From assembly GCA_026874595.1 (NCBI GenBank), contig CM049318.1, positions 33,995,956-34,059,955 on the forward strand: DNA of 64,000 bases. Reading direction: 5' to 3'. Position numbers and translations under genes: made by a program. The stretch is from Sipunculus nudus (lineage: Eukaryota > Annelida > Sipuncula > Golfingiida > Sipunculidae). Below are positions 39,401 to 43,129 of the stretch, one piece after another. The notes below the pieces were generated by a model. It saw nothing but the letters and a program-made list of their open reading frames with translations, was not told the DNA's origin and ran no database searches. How positions within the stretch are numbered: position 1 is the first letter of the stretch; every line of letters starts with the position of its first letter.

Positions 39401-42400
39401 TTTTTTGGAATGATGAAAAAGAAATTGATATATGTTTTGAATTGAGATGTTGGATTCATGGCCCCTAAATTGGCATGCATTGGACTTCTATATTAATATT
39501 GCATCCTTGATAAACAACTCAGCAGGGTGTCAGGGTATAAACCATGGAGGTTGATGCATAATGTGATACCCCACTCTCATTGGTCTGACTATAATTCTTG
39601 GCCCTAGGCCAGCACCTGGTGGTGAAACCCGGCAAACCAAGCAAAACCAAGCAGTGATTAGAGTGAAGTAGATATGGCATAACTGTAGCTTATTAACGCT
39701 GCATTCAAAATGATAAATACATTCATTCGTTATGTTTGCTGTATACAAAGATAGTTTTAGGTACAAGTCCAGTATTTCTTACTGATCCAGTTGTTTTATT
39801 TAAGGTATGATGATAGAGAGTATGGCCGGAAAGTCGGCTGCGATGCACGGTCTGTGTCATGATGCCACGGCTTTCACTTTCTCAGAAGAAACTCCAGCCA
39901 TCGACCACTTTGGTAACATGCTGGTGGAAGGTATGTGGTCAGTGGTGTCATGTTATCTCTTGTCATTATAAAAATGACACTTTTTAACATGAATTCTCAT
40001 AAAATAAAATAAAAAACTGTAACCCTATTTTGATAAGGGCTTTCTTTATACTTAAAGTCTGATAAATTCTGTGTCTTAGTGCAGAATACAAATATTGTTT
40101 AAACATATATATATATACCATCCATACTGCTAGTAATTCAAAATGGAGCTATATCTGTACTATGTCCCCGGAGCTGTTCAGTGTTACAGGTAATTACTTG
40201 TGTCAGACAAAGATTTTCCTGGAATTTCCAGATAAGGTTTTCTCAAGAGTTGAAGCTGTTTCACTCCAACAACTTGAACAGCATTCAGATTTTATTTGAT
40301 TATTTTATCATCCAAATGTGAACAAGTGATCTTTGCTGATTTGTCAGATATTCTATGCATAATAAACATATCAGTACAAATTTGCCTCTGACTCAATGCA
40401 AAATGTGACATTTTTGGGAAGAGCTCTTTAAAAGATGTTATTTTGACTTCATTAAATAAACATATTTTAAAATTTACAAGTTCATATCTTGTTTGCAGCT
40501 GGTTATAACTATTATGGCACAGAAAGACTTTACAGTGGAGTGGATGGACGTGAATTAGAAGCAGACATATTTATAGGAATAGTATACTACCAGCGACTCA
40601 GGCATATGGTGGCAGACAAGTTCCAGGTATATATATTAATATTTTTGTGATAGGTAATCTGTTCTTGGCATAGATGTACAAGGCTTTAATAAGTAGTACA
40701 TAATACTGTATTAACAGCTGTAAAGAAGTGTGTGCCTTGCCATATATTTAGATTATTATCCTGCCTATGTTTACTTCATATTTATTCTGTAACCATTTTA
40801 TCTTTGACATATTTTAATGACCTATCAGCCCTGTTTTTTGTTTGCTTTTTTAGACAGCATTTGTAAATTCCCAAATGACTCTTACTATCATAATTTTTTT
40901 GGTAACTGCATTTAGCATTATATCATTATATCTTTCTCTTCCCTGTGTAATTAATGCAGTTTTGATAGTATTTTATATATTTACCATATATCTCTTAAAA
41001 AAAACTTAGTAATGTAAAGGCAGATTCTATTGTATAGGTGTCCCTGTAGGTTGATATATTACTCTTGCTAGTGATGAACGTGATAAAGATTTAATACAAG
41101 TTTTTCAAGTTAAATTATATCAGGGATTAGTCATAGTTAATTTTACATTTTATTACAATGCATGGAGTTTGGATAGGAGGTTTAAGTTCTTGTCTTGTCA
41201 TTGAAGGTGAGAACAACAGGACCCATTGATCAGGTGACCCACCAGCCGGTCAAAGGTCGTAAAAGAGCAGGAGGTGTTCGTTTTGGTGAGATGGAACGTG
41301 ACGCCTTGCTGGCTCATGGTACCGCATTCCTCCTGCAAGACAGGCTCCTGAACTGCTCTGATAGGTCAAAGGTCAGGAAGATATTGAATATTCATTTGTC
41401 TGTCTCCCATTTTGAAATATACCTCATTTGAAGCTACAATACATTTGTTCATGATTTGGTATCAGCTTTATAAATGACAACTTTATATAATTTTGAACAT
41501 GAACATTTGCCAAAATCCGCCAAATGCAACTACCTGCATTAAGAGATAAGAACTTAGGTTGATTGTATTGAATTTTTCTTGTAGGGTTTAAGAAGGGATT
41601 TACTGTACTTAAACAACATACCCCATAGAGATACCCAGTATTTGAAAATACCAATGATATATAGGTATAGGTATGTTCACATGCTATACAAAATTTTACA
41701 TACACAATTTATAACAGATAAACTTGTGTGATGCAATACTCAAAAGGTTTATAAAATATTTTAAAATACCTTTAATGCAGATTATTTGGGTATCCACACG
41801 CAAATAGACACTAGATACTCATCAAAATAACTAAATAATTTACATATTTGCCCATGGACAAATGGCTGTGGTACTGATATAGAAACCTTTAGTATGGTAT
41901 ATGGAAATATATAATATTTGACTGCGAAAACTTTCCATAATTATTGAAATAGTGGGTATGAGCAAAAAAATTATCCATTTCCATAGAAACCTTCATGAAT
42001 TATAATTATGCATTATCTATATACATCACAATATTTTTAATAGGAATGAGGCAAGAACTTCAATTAACAAAATTAATCCTGATGACTTGATGATTATTCA
42101 ACAACAAAATTTCATCTGTGAAAATGGAAAGTGGGCATTTTAAATTTTTTTCTTTACCAGTCAACACAATACATGGAACATTGCCAAGAAAATATGCACC
42201 ATTTACTTCAGTAGTTGAAATTGAAATATATGATAAATCCAAATATAAGTACATTTTCCATACCTTTAAGGATATTTTTAAAGAAAACTTTGTGCTACAT
42301 CACAAATTAACAGCATTGCCCAGGACCTGGTTTTCATTTACACCCAAAACAAAGATCCATGAATTTTAAGAGCTTTCAAAAACATTTTTTGGTACAATTA

Positions 42401-42731
42401 TTTGTGTGGTTTCACTGTGTATGTGTGTTCATTCATGTGAATTACTCCGCCTGTAATCTATAATCGCAGTTATATACTCTCATGTCATTATGTATATCCA
42501 CAGAGCCCCGTGTGTGTACAGTGTGGCAGCCTGGCCTCTCCGTCTCTAGACAAACCAGCAGCAGCAACTGCTGCAGCCAGTATAGAAGCTCAGAGGACGT
42601 GGACTTGTCTCGTATGCAAGAGGAAAGACGCAATACAAATTATAGACGTTCCTTACGTGTTCCGTTATCTTGTGGCTGAGCTGGCAGCTATGAGCATCAA
42701 AGTGAGACTGGATATACAGCCGTCATGTTAA
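360..42731 (+). CDS. POLR1B: DNA-directed RNA polymerase I subunit RPA2 (second-largest subunit), 29 exons, 5' partial
   Basis: This subunit pairs with RPA1 to form the catalytic core of nucleolar RNA polymerase I, which transcribes the 45S pre-rRNA. I assembled 29 exons by matching conserved family blocks to GT..AG boundaries: 360-419, 3266-3340, 4822-4941, 5232-5297, 6980-7054, 7651-7749, 13396-13491, 14087-14163, 15288-15434, 15834-15887, 16447-16564, 17721-17817, 19233-19339, 20652-20787, 21116-21189, 21713-21916, 22293-22490, 23318-23425, 24986-25162, 26495-26578, 26815-26872, 36813-36909, 37835-37976, 38477-38535, 39189-39286, 39805-39930, 40499-40626, 41207-41371 and 42504-42731. All phases agree and they total 3,273 bases (1,090 codons plus TAA). 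Hallmarks are [37 protein letters not shown] and a C-terminal CxxC..CxxC zinc motif. CPVHTPDG and the C-terminus fit Pol I RPA2 rather than the Pol II or III paralogues. The vertebrate protein is about 1,135 residues, so roughly 60-70 N-terminal residues lie off the left edge. Confidence 0.96.
462..1600. repeat. Dispersed repeat: GTCCGTC head plus degenerate ~140-bp tandem units rich in AGGTCA
   Basis: It starts with an AGCTCAGCTGA...GCTATAGCGAT module followed by a CpG-rich GTCCGGCC/GTCCGTCC run. The same head occurs near the right edge at ~63125. It continues as degenerate ~140-base units, each with a TTTTGAGGTCA, AAAGGTCAAGGTCAC cluster near 790, 940, 1080, 1210, 1400 and 1530. The ORFs over it are simple-sequence artefacts. 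Confidence 0.75.
1601..3265. other. Intron sequence with no recognisable element
   Basis: AT-rich DNA within the intron 420-3265. I read both strands and see no conserved coding block, clear inverted repeat or tandem array. Confidence 0.5.
3266..3340 (+). CDS. POLR1B: POLR1B exon
   Basis: Twenty-five codons, phase 0/0, containing [10 protein letters not shown] and ending VYPAE. The VYPAE-CR junction with the next exon is a conserved family motif. The acceptor is caacag and the donor gtgagt. Confidence 0.9.
3545..4535. repeat. Intronic minisatellite, ~35-bp unit, roughly 27 degenerate copies
   Basis: The unit is approximately GTAGGACACCTCCCTATTAC followed by AGGAACCAATTTAT, repeated with substitutions and small indels. 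It fills most of the intron between the exons ending at 3340 and starting at 4822. Many units contain a CTATTACAG|G string resembling a 3' splice site. Confidence 0.9.
4822..4941 (+). CDS. POLR1B: POLR1B exon
   Basis: Forty codons, phase 0/0. It begins [12 protein letters not shown] and ends GEIPIMVK, the family P(I/V)MVKS block. The acceptor is catgtag and the donor gtaaga. Confidence 0.93.
5232..5297 (+). CDS. POLR1B: POLR1B exon whose 3' end seeds a tandem array
   Basis: Twenty-two codons, phase 0/0, [20 protein letters not shown] then AQ. The last ~20 exonic bases plus the donor gtaaag recur many times in the following intron. Reading into the intron meets a TAA within 13 codons, so the first donor must be used for a functional protein. 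Confidence 0.92.
5283..6300 (+). repeat. Tandem array of the exon end plus 5' splice site (~50-bp unit, ~18 copies)
   Basis: The unit is GAGAAGAGGCACAGGTAA followed by an AT-rich part with ATTATCATGGGTACA. The first unit is the real exon end and donor at 5297|5298. Decoy junctions follow at about 50-base spacing, e.g. near 5349, 5400, 5553, 5957 and 6009, many keeping CAG|GT. A last recognisable copy near 6280 matches ~20 exonic bases. Units at 5490-5760 form a ~100-base dimer repeated several times. Confidence 0.92.
6570..6705. mobile_element. Degenerate fragment of the CAGTGAAACC-type MITE
   Basis: It shares CTTTGACACATCCAAGGTTC and the right end AAGGTTTCACTGTA with the intact element at 18349-18532. 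The left terminus is lost. Confidence 0.6.
6711..6979 (+). repeat. Tandem array of the 3' splice site plus exon start (55-bp unit, four decoys)
   Basis: TTTTACAG|GAGATGGGAG occurs with exon-like starts at 6760, 6815, 6870, 6925 and the real one at 6980, exactly 55 bases apart each time. Between them is GTGCTGTACACTGATGTATT. Only the last copy continues into the conserved protein. The unit reaches an in-frame TAA or TGA soon after the decoy acceptor. Confidence 0.95.
6980..7054 (+). CDS. POLR1B: POLR1B exon (GGYFIING block)
   Basis: Twenty-five codons, phase 0/0, [20 protein letters not shown] then PRRNF. This is the strongly conserved GGYFI(I/V)NG block. It follows four upstream near-copies of its own acceptor; only this copy continues into the conserved sequence. 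Confidence 0.95.
7651..7749 (+). CDS. POLR1B: POLR1B exon
   Basis: Thirty-three codons, phase 0/0, containing [19 protein letters not shown], which matches the [16 protein letters not shown] block of the vertebrate protein. The donor gtgagt is followed after 42 bases by the end of the first DIRS-like element. Confidence 0.94.
8091..10042 (+). pseudogene. Gag-like ORF1 of DIRS-like copy 1, interrupted
   Basis: The ATG at 8091 has good context (GCCATGG). The N-terminus is cysteine-rich, with [13 protein letters not shown] and CFHCQ spacing like a zinc ribbon, then a long Pro/Ser-rich low-complexity part and a more ordered C-terminal part ending near [12 protein letters not shown]. An in-frame TGA at 9450 and a frame change near 9741 break it. 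A structural role is inferred from position only. Confidence 0.75.
10043..11523 (+). pseudogene. Reverse transcriptase / RNase H region of DIRS-like copy 1, frameshifted
   Basis: RT motifs are visible: [14 protein letters not shown] (~10450), [13 protein letters not shown] (~10556) and the catalytic YLDDW (10649-10663). RNase H follows with YTDAS (Asp at 11133), ILEL (~11225), RTDNTTVV (~11299) and ADALSR (~11454), the expected D-E-D-D set. The frame changes near 10340 and again near 10775, so no single ORF spans it. YLDDWL followed by this RNase H is typical of DIRS-type RT. Confidence 0.88.
11524..13037 (+). pseudogene. Linker and tyrosine recombinase of DIRS-like copy 1, broken
   Basis: The recombinase part begins near 11890. 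Box I is [15 protein letters not shown] (~12362), box II is HDIR (~12784), and the tryptophan and tyrosine lie in [14 protein letters not shown] (~12855). All catalytic residues (R, H-x-x-R, W, Y) are present but in different frames. A TGG-to-TAG change near 12022, a stop at 12418, a 13-C run near 11575 and an 18-G run at 12617-12634 break the frame. The 11524-11890 part is a diverged linker readable in three frames. Confidence 0.85.
13041..13395. other. Intron sequence between DIRS-like copy 1 and the next exon
   Basis: AT-rich with short ACATGTAC/TACACA runs. No similarity to the DIRS right terminus and no other element seen. Confidence 0.5.
13396..13491 (+). CDS. POLR1B: POLR1B exon
   Basis: Thirty-two codons, phase 0/0, with [20 protein letters not shown], the N-H/Y-L-x-NG ... 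RKE-FF block. It resumes the gene after the 5.2-kb retroelement. The donor is gtaaga. Confidence 0.94.
14087..14163 (+). CDS. POLR1B: POLR1B exon
   Basis: Seventy-seven bases starting [20 protein letters not shown], in line with the family's ALVSxxD..I(F/Y)xELxKGKE block. It ends in phase 2 at aaagg|gtatgc; the split glycine codon is completed at 15288. Confidence 0.92.
14345..14620 (-). mobile_element. Probable tRNA-derived SINE
   Basis: On the minus strand, GTGAGTTCGAATCTCAGCC matches an RNA polymerase III B box (GTTCGAATC) about 50 bases from the presumed 5' end near 14605. A GC-rich body follows, unlike the surrounding AT-rich intron. There is no clear A box or poly(A) tail, so the boundaries are approximate. 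Confidence 0.5.
14870..15123 (+). mobile_element. MITE with GCTGGCACAGGG termini, copy 1
   Basis: CCAGGGCTGGCACAGGGCAA ... ATTGTAATCAGAC at 14965 onward is mirrored by GTCTGATTTACAATTCTTGG then CCCTGTGCCAGC ending ~15123. A related left extension (CAGCGGTTATATACTGCAG) is shared with the copy at 60066. It lies 165 bases upstream of a POLR1B exon. Confidence 0.7.
15288..15434 (+). CDS. POLR1B: POLR1B exon
   Basis: One base completes a codon and 48 more codons follow, including [20 protein letters not shown]. This matches the Q(V/I)LxYxGxxFRxKL block. The donor gtgagt leaves phase 2. The tail of a MITE lies about 165 bases upstream of the acceptor. Confidence 0.94.
15834..15887 (+). CDS. POLR1B: POLR1B exon
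   Basis: Fifty-four bases reading (K)[17 protein letters not shown], matching QCICIHL...KF of vertebrate RPA2. The donor gtaagt leaves GT of a valine codon completed by the next exon. Confidence 0.93.
16082..16185. mobile_element. Short TA-flanked MITE (CAGTGGTCCCTGG type)
   Basis: It starts TA|CAGTGGTCCCTGGTTG and ends GCAGGGTTTACTG|TA, about 104 bases. A CAGT terminus and TA duplication suggest a Tc1/mariner-pogo (Tigger-like) origin; the superfamily is inference. Confidence 0.5.
16447..16564 (+). CDS. POLR1B: POLR1B exon
   Basis: One base then 39 codons, starting [20 protein letters not shown] and ending LYLMVLK. It carries the invariant MxRKLxxxxxGE segment of second-largest subunits. 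The donor is gtaaaa, phase 0. Confidence 0.95.
16565..17720. other. Intron with an antisense hydrophobic ORF, otherwise nothing recognised
   Basis: The minus strand is open from 17452 to 17165 (95 codons) with two hydrophobic stretches. I do not recognise it and see no supporting exons, so I do not call it a gene. Confidence 0.3.
17721..17817 (+). CDS. POLR1B: POLR1B exon
   Basis: Thirty-two codons plus one base, [20 protein letters not shown] then a variable lysine-rich stretch. It matches EKLxxWLxSxK. It ends in phase 1 at gtgagt. Confidence 0.92.
18349..18532. mobile_element. TA-flanked MITE with CAGTGAAACC termini
   Basis: TA|CAGTGAAACCTTGTTGTGTC at the left and GACACAATGAGGTTTCACTG|TA at the right form inverted termini of about 20 bases. 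The 184-base body has repeated TTCGACA / TCGACTTAAGC motifs and no coding capacity. Fragments occur at 6570-6705 and possibly 38813-38917. A pogo/Tigger-like parent is inferred from CAGT termini and the TA target. Confidence 0.75.
18501..18898 (+). repeat. Recent 199-bp tandem duplication
   Basis: TTAAGCGAGTTTGACACAAT begins at 18501 and again at 18700. I see almost no difference between copies (an A/C at GACTTAAGG versus GACTTCAGG). The duplicated block includes the right end of the MITE and ~165 bases of flank. Confidence 0.93.
19233..19339 (+). CDS. POLR1B: POLR1B exon
   Basis: Two bases then 35 codons, containing [20 protein letters not shown] and ending GLGLMQ. ATGNL-x-SxTGLGL is diagnostic for RPA2. 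The donor is gtaaaa. Confidence 0.95.
19643..19935. mobile_element. Palindromic MITE, GGTATGGTTCTCAGGCA family, copy 1
   Basis: AGGCCAAAAAAAATAAAAGG then TATGGTTCTCAGGCAC at the left is mirrored by GTGCCTGAGAACCACACC then a T-run at the right. A second copy is at 44918-45262. No coding capacity. Confidence 0.75.
20176..20599. mobile_element. TA-flanked MITE with CTGTGGTTGGCTTT termini
   Basis: TA|CTGTGGTTGCCTTTTTTTCG at the left and ATAAAGCCAACCACAG|TA at the right, 424 bases. The same right-end motif AAGCCAACCACAGTA occurs at ~34312. No coding capacity. Confidence 0.65.
20652..20787 (+). CDS. POLR1B: POLR1B exon (fork region)
   Basis: Forty-five codons plus one base, with [35 protein letters not shown]. 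This is the conserved LN(F/Y)xxxLSHxRxVxRG ... MR(T)T..RxLxPExWG region next to the DNA-RNA hybrid. Phase 1 at gtaaaa. Confidence 0.96.
21116..21189 (+). CDS. POLR1B: POLR1B exon (CPVHTPDG block)
   Basis: Two bases then 24 codons, [20 protein letters not shown] then [13 protein letters not shown] distinguishes Pol I from Pol II, which has CPAETPEG. The donor gtatta is weak. Confidence 0.96.
21713..21916 (+). CDS. POLR1B: POLR1B exon
   Basis: Sixty-eight codons, phase 0/0, the variable external region. It contains [20 protein letters not shown] and LDGRLLGWV, which align with the LDGxxxGWV block. The donor is gtatat. Confidence 0.93.
22293..22490 (+). CDS. POLR1B: POLR1B exon
   Basis: Sixty-six codons, phase 0/0, with [20 protein letters not shown] and [11 protein letters not shown]. 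These match the YPGLFLFTxxxRxxRPVxNL and IGxxEQxxMN blocks. The donor is gtaggt. Confidence 0.95.
22690..22870 (-). mobile_element. Possible second SINE fragment
   Basis: On the minus strand, GAGAGCCAGGTCGTAATATG, then ATGTTTGATCACCGGCATTG resembles a tRNA-like head with a weak B box. It is GC-rich against AT-rich flanks. Evidence is thin. Confidence 0.3.
23318..23425 (+). CDS. POLR1B: POLR1B exon
   Basis: Thirty-six codons, phase 0/0, starting VTTHQEL and ending [17 protein letters not shown]. PFxDxNQSPRN is near-invariant across second-largest subunits. The donor is gtaact. Confidence 0.96.
24033..24576. mobile_element. 544-bp MITE with 40-base perfect inverted termini
   Basis: CTATAGTCCGTTTCATCCCC followed by TCATGTCCACCTGTTTTTTG at the left is perfectly mirrored at the right, ending GGACTATAG. 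Flanks read TA on both sides. No ORF of note is inside. The intact termini suggest a young insertion. Confidence 0.88.
24986..25162 (+). CDS. POLR1B: POLR1B exon
   Basis: Fifty-nine codons, phase 0/0, starting MGKQTM and ending [16 protein letters not shown]. It contains [14 protein letters not shown], matching the Pol I form LYRLQTPQxPxVRP. The acceptor ttttcag lies beyond a 544-bp MITE in the preceding intron. Confidence 0.96.
25576..26031. mobile_element. piggyBac-like MITE with TTAA target duplication
   Basis: TTAA|AGGCGCCCATTCACCTA at 25572 and GTGATTGGGCCCCT|TTAA ending at 26035. The termini match AGGGGCCCAATCACCTA at ~45717. TTAA duplication is a piggyBac hallmark; no transposase is encoded in the 456 bases. 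Confidence 0.7.
26495..26578 (+). CDS. POLR1B: POLR1B exon (GYDMEDAMI active-site block)
   Basis: Twenty-eight codons, phase 0/0, [20 protein letters not shown]. The E-D pair corresponds to the acidic residues of RPB2 that help position the second catalytic Mg ion; that role is family knowledge. Confidence 0.97.
26815..26872 (+). CDS. POLR1B: POLR1B exon
   Basis: Nineteen codons plus one base, [19 protein letters not shown], a weakly conserved loop. It is supported mainly by phase and position between strong exons. The donor gtaagt is followed within 80 bases by DIRS-like copy 2. Confidence 0.85.
26951..29505 (+). mobile_element. DIRS-like element copy 2: both inverted termini, no RT/RNase H
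   Basis: The left terminus GGTTTTATTACGTAAACATT is mirrored by AATTATGTTTATGTAATAAAAC ending at 29505. Inside are a gag-type leader with ATG at 27223, a Pro/Ser-rich degraded gag remnant to ~28250, then recombinase remnants. The RT and RNase H regions of copies 1 and 3 are absent. It is visibly more diverged from copies 1 and 3 than they are from each other. Confidence 0.85.
28310..29395 (+). pseudogene. Degraded tyrosine recombinase of DIRS-like copy 2
   Basis: Fragments in several frames match the recombinase of copies 1 and 3: RLYDSRW (~28350), a box I remnant [14 protein letters not shown] (~28730), [12 protein letters not shown] (~29145) and, after a TAA at ~29216, [17 protein letters not shown]. 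The box I glycine-arginine is replaced by S-R. A 9-G run lies near 28991, at the same place as longer runs in the other copies. Confidence 0.8.
29506..29531. other. Palindromic junction between DIRS-like copies 2 and 3
   Basis: Twenty-six bases separate the right terminus of copy 2 from the left terminus of copy 3. CATTC (29510-29514) and GAATG (29524-29528) are inverted arms around the nine-base centre CCTCCCTGT. The same site recurs at 33112-33132 and, inverted, at 33388, 33666 and 33943. A recombinase core-like role is inference. Confidence 0.7.
29828..30294 (+). pseudogene. Gag-like ORF1 remnant of DIRS-like copy 3
   Basis: It is collinear with the first ~470 bases of the copy 1 gag-like ORF. 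The start codon is immediately followed by a stop (ATG TAG at 29828), where copy 1 has ATG GAG. It ends at the internal deletion junction. Confidence 0.75.
30295..31500 (+). pseudogene. RT (5'-truncated) and RNase H of DIRS-like copy 3
   Basis: RT begins inside its fingers region at [18 protein letters not shown], runs through [14 protein letters not shown], then changes frame near 30500 to reach YLDDW at ~30652. A 24-base in-frame loss removes the segment equivalent to NAEKSLLT after GFLV, and the frame changes again into RNase H: YTDAS (~31108), ILEL, TDKTTVV and ADALSR. In the third RNase H motif copy 3 has TDK where copy 1 has TDN. Confidence 0.85.
31501..33010 (+). pseudogene. Linker and near-intact tyrosine recombinase of DIRS-like copy 3
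   Basis: One reading frame is open from before 31500 to 33069, so the recombinase (from ~31855) is uninterrupted. Box I is [15 protein letters not shown] (~32338), box [17 protein letters not shown] (~32759), and the nucleophile lies in [13 protein letters not shown] (~32836). Compared with copies 1 and 2, twelve bases are lost just before this, removing G-Y-W-K, including the conserved tryptophan of the R-H-R-H/W-Y set. A run of 20 G at 32591-32610 codes for six glycines in frame. The RNase H frame is separated by a 9-C run near 31554. Confidence 0.85.
33112..33132. other. Palindromic junction after DIRS-like copy 3
   Basis: CCATTC and GAATGG arms around CCTCCCTGT, identical in core to the site at 29510-29528. 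It is followed by GTGG and then the terminus of the first antisense non-autonomous unit. Confidence 0.7.
33135..33385 (-). mobile_element. Non-autonomous DIRS-related unit A
   Basis: A 251-base unit with inverted termini GTTTTGTTAGTAAACTGTTG / CAACAGTTTACTAACAAAAC. The inner ~170 bases are the reverse complement of the 5' untranslated part of the DIRS-like copies (e.g. GGAAGTGTGACCTAGATACA and CCCAATAAGGGAAAATTTTC). It has no coding capacity. The termini differ from the autonomous copies (TTAGTAAACTGTTG versus TTACGTAAACATAATTG), so it belongs to a related subfamily. Confidence 0.85.
33414..33663 (-). mobile_element. Non-autonomous DIRS-related unit B
   Basis: Same structure as unit A, 250 bases. 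It is separated from A by 28 bases holding the inverted palindromic site (33388-33408) and a G run. It is nearly identical to unit C and differs more from A in the TCTTCCGTACACCATTG segment. Confidence 0.85.
33691..33940 (-). mobile_element. Non-autonomous DIRS-related unit C
   Basis: Third unit, 250 bases, start-to-start distance from B 277 bases. It is followed by another copy of the inverted palindromic site and a 20-G run at 33962-33981, where similarity ends. Confidence 0.85.
34265..34330. mobile_element. Right-end fragment of the CTGTGGTTGGCTTT MITE
   Basis: AATATCGCAAAATTTAAAC ... AAGCCAACCACAGTA matches the right end of the element at 20176-20599. Its left part is not found before the G run at 33981. 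Confidence 0.5.
34500..36760. repeat. Mosaic dispersed repeat (copy also at 60290-61700)
   Basis: AAAATCTTCTTCTCCGAAAC, TGTCCAGCCAAATTGTCC and GATTTTTGGC blocks repeat several times between 34540 and 35300. The same series occurs at 60530-60700. The unit ends with TTCGCATTAGGCCTGTAGGC near 36723, mirrored by TTCACATTAGGCCTGTACGC at 61673. An inner section (35880-36150) repeats GGTCAAGAGTTCACTCAGTG; 36240-36600 repeats GGTGGTGCCACCTACA units. Short ORFs over it are not genes. Confidence 0.7.
36813..36909 (+). CDS. POLR1B: POLR1B exon after a 9.9-kb TE-filled intron
   Basis: Two bases, 31 codons and two more bases, with [20 protein letters not shown]. This matches LDxDGLPFIGxxLxxGDPYYS of the vertebrate protein. 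The intron before it holds two DIRS-like copies and three antisense relatives. The donor is gtacat, phase 2. Confidence 0.94.
36910..37834. other. Intron sequence, nothing recognised
   Basis: AT-rich, no inverted or tandem structure I can support. Confidence 0.5.
37835..37976 (+). CDS. POLR1B: POLR1B exon
   Basis: One base then 47 codons, [34 protein letters not shown] and a terminal VLRIQ. This is the ..YxxxExxxVDxVxxxxND.G block. The donor is gttagt. Confidence 0.94.
38477..38535 (+). CDS. POLR1B: POLR1B exon ([12 protein letters not shown] block)
   Basis: Nineteen codons plus two bases, [23 protein letters not shown](S/A)SRHGQKG is the most conserved segment of all second-largest subunits, lining the active centre. 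The donor is gtaaat. Confidence 0.97.
38813..38917. mobile_element. Short TA-flanked MITE related to the CAGTGAAACC type
   Basis: TA|CAGTGAAACCTCAAAACTAT ... GAGAGGTTTTAATGTAACTG|TA, 105 bases. The right terminus is imperfect. It contains the inner mirrored words GTCCATAATACAGAGA / GTCCGTAATAGAGA. Confidence 0.5.
39189..39286 (+). CDS. POLR1B: POLR1B exon
   Basis: One base, 32 codons and one base, with [20 protein letters not shown] and PSRMTIG. This matches the [27 protein letters not shown] block. The donor is gtgagt. Confidence 0.97.
39546..39634 (-). mobile_element. Partial minus-strand copy of the GCTGGCACAGGG MITE
   Basis: GGAGGTTGATGCATAATGTG ... TTCTTGGCCCTAGGCCAGCACC ... GGTGGTGAAAC is collinear with the reverse complement of 14950-15040. 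Only the left half of the element is present. Confidence 0.6.
39805..39930 (+). CDS. POLR1B: POLR1B exon
   Basis: Two bases, 41 codons and one base, starting [20 protein letters not shown]. This is the (L/M)IESxAGKxxxxxG block of the hybrid-binding domain. The acceptor tttaag has a short pyrimidine tract. The donor is gtatgt. Confidence 0.96.
40499..40626 (+). CDS. POLR1B: POLR1B exon
   Basis: Two bases then 42 codons, [40 protein letters not shown]. This is the GYNxYGxExLYSGxxGxEL block and the [12 protein letters not shown] block. Phase 0 at gtatat. Confidence 0.97.
41207..41371 (+). CDS. POLR1B: POLR1B exon (switch/anchor region)
   Basis: Fifty-five codons, phase 0/0, starting [20 protein letters not shown], with [22 protein letters not shown](I/V)RFGEMERD is invariant across the family. 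The donor aag|gtcagg is weak, but it is the only site that keeps frame into the last exon. Confidence 0.96.
41372..42503. other. Last POLR1B intron, nothing recognised
   Basis: AT-rich; ORFs on both strands up to 93 codons look random in composition. No repeat family recognised. Confidence 0.5.
42504..42731 (+). CDS. POLR1B: POLR1B terminal exon (zinc-binding C-terminus)
   Basis: Seventy-five codons plus TAA. It carries [12 protein letters not shown] then [12 protein letters not shown], a CxxC...CxxC clamp zinc site. The ending [19 protein letters not shown] matches YVFRYxVAELAAMxIKVxLD of the vertebrate protein. The linker between cysteine pairs is alanine-rich. Confidence 0.97.
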   Translation, partial: SPVCVQCGSLASPSLDKPAAATAAASIEAQRTWTCLVCKRKDAIQIIDVPYVFRYLVAELAAMSIKVRLDIQPSC

Positions 42732-42833
42732 GTGTGAAATAATGTGTTGAAGTGTGTGAAGAAAAATTCTGTTCTGTTATCTCATGACTGAACTGGATAG
42801 TGTGTAAGTTAACTTAAATGTTTTGTGAGACAA

Positions 42834-42839
42834 AATAAA
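42834..42839 (+). promoter_or_regulatory. Likely POLR1B polyadenylation signal (AATAAA)
   Basis: AATAAA about 100 bases after the TAA stop. A second AATAAA near 42926 could be an alternative. It is assigned by position and hexamer only. Confidence 0.6.
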
Positions 42840-43129
42840 GTGTTTCTGCACTAAATGGCATGGCACTGAATCTTAAAGTAGCAACCTTAGCAAAAACATG
42901 TATCTTTAATCAATAATGTATGACCCAATAAAGTATACATTATTTTAAACCAGGTCCACTGGGTTTTGTTTCTGATGGTATATATATTATGCAAATTTTC
43001 AAAAAAAACATTTATTTAAATTTAAAAAGTACTCTTTACATGAAAATCCAGTAACAGTAAGCCTCTTTTTATTGGTGTAATATTAAGCTACATGACAGTA
43101 TCTCATACATAATTGTTAAAAATATTGTA

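Noticed and set aside
42118-42369. 83-codon ORF as an alternative last exon of POLR1B
   Set aside because: It has no similarity to the conserved C-terminus, which is fully provided by 42504-42731.
360-42731. Assignment of the polymerase gene to Pol II (RPB2) or Pol III (RPC2)
   Set aside because: The blocks [21 protein letters not shown] and [10 protein letters not shown] follow the Pol I subunit rather than the paralogues, which have CPAETPEG-type text at the same place.
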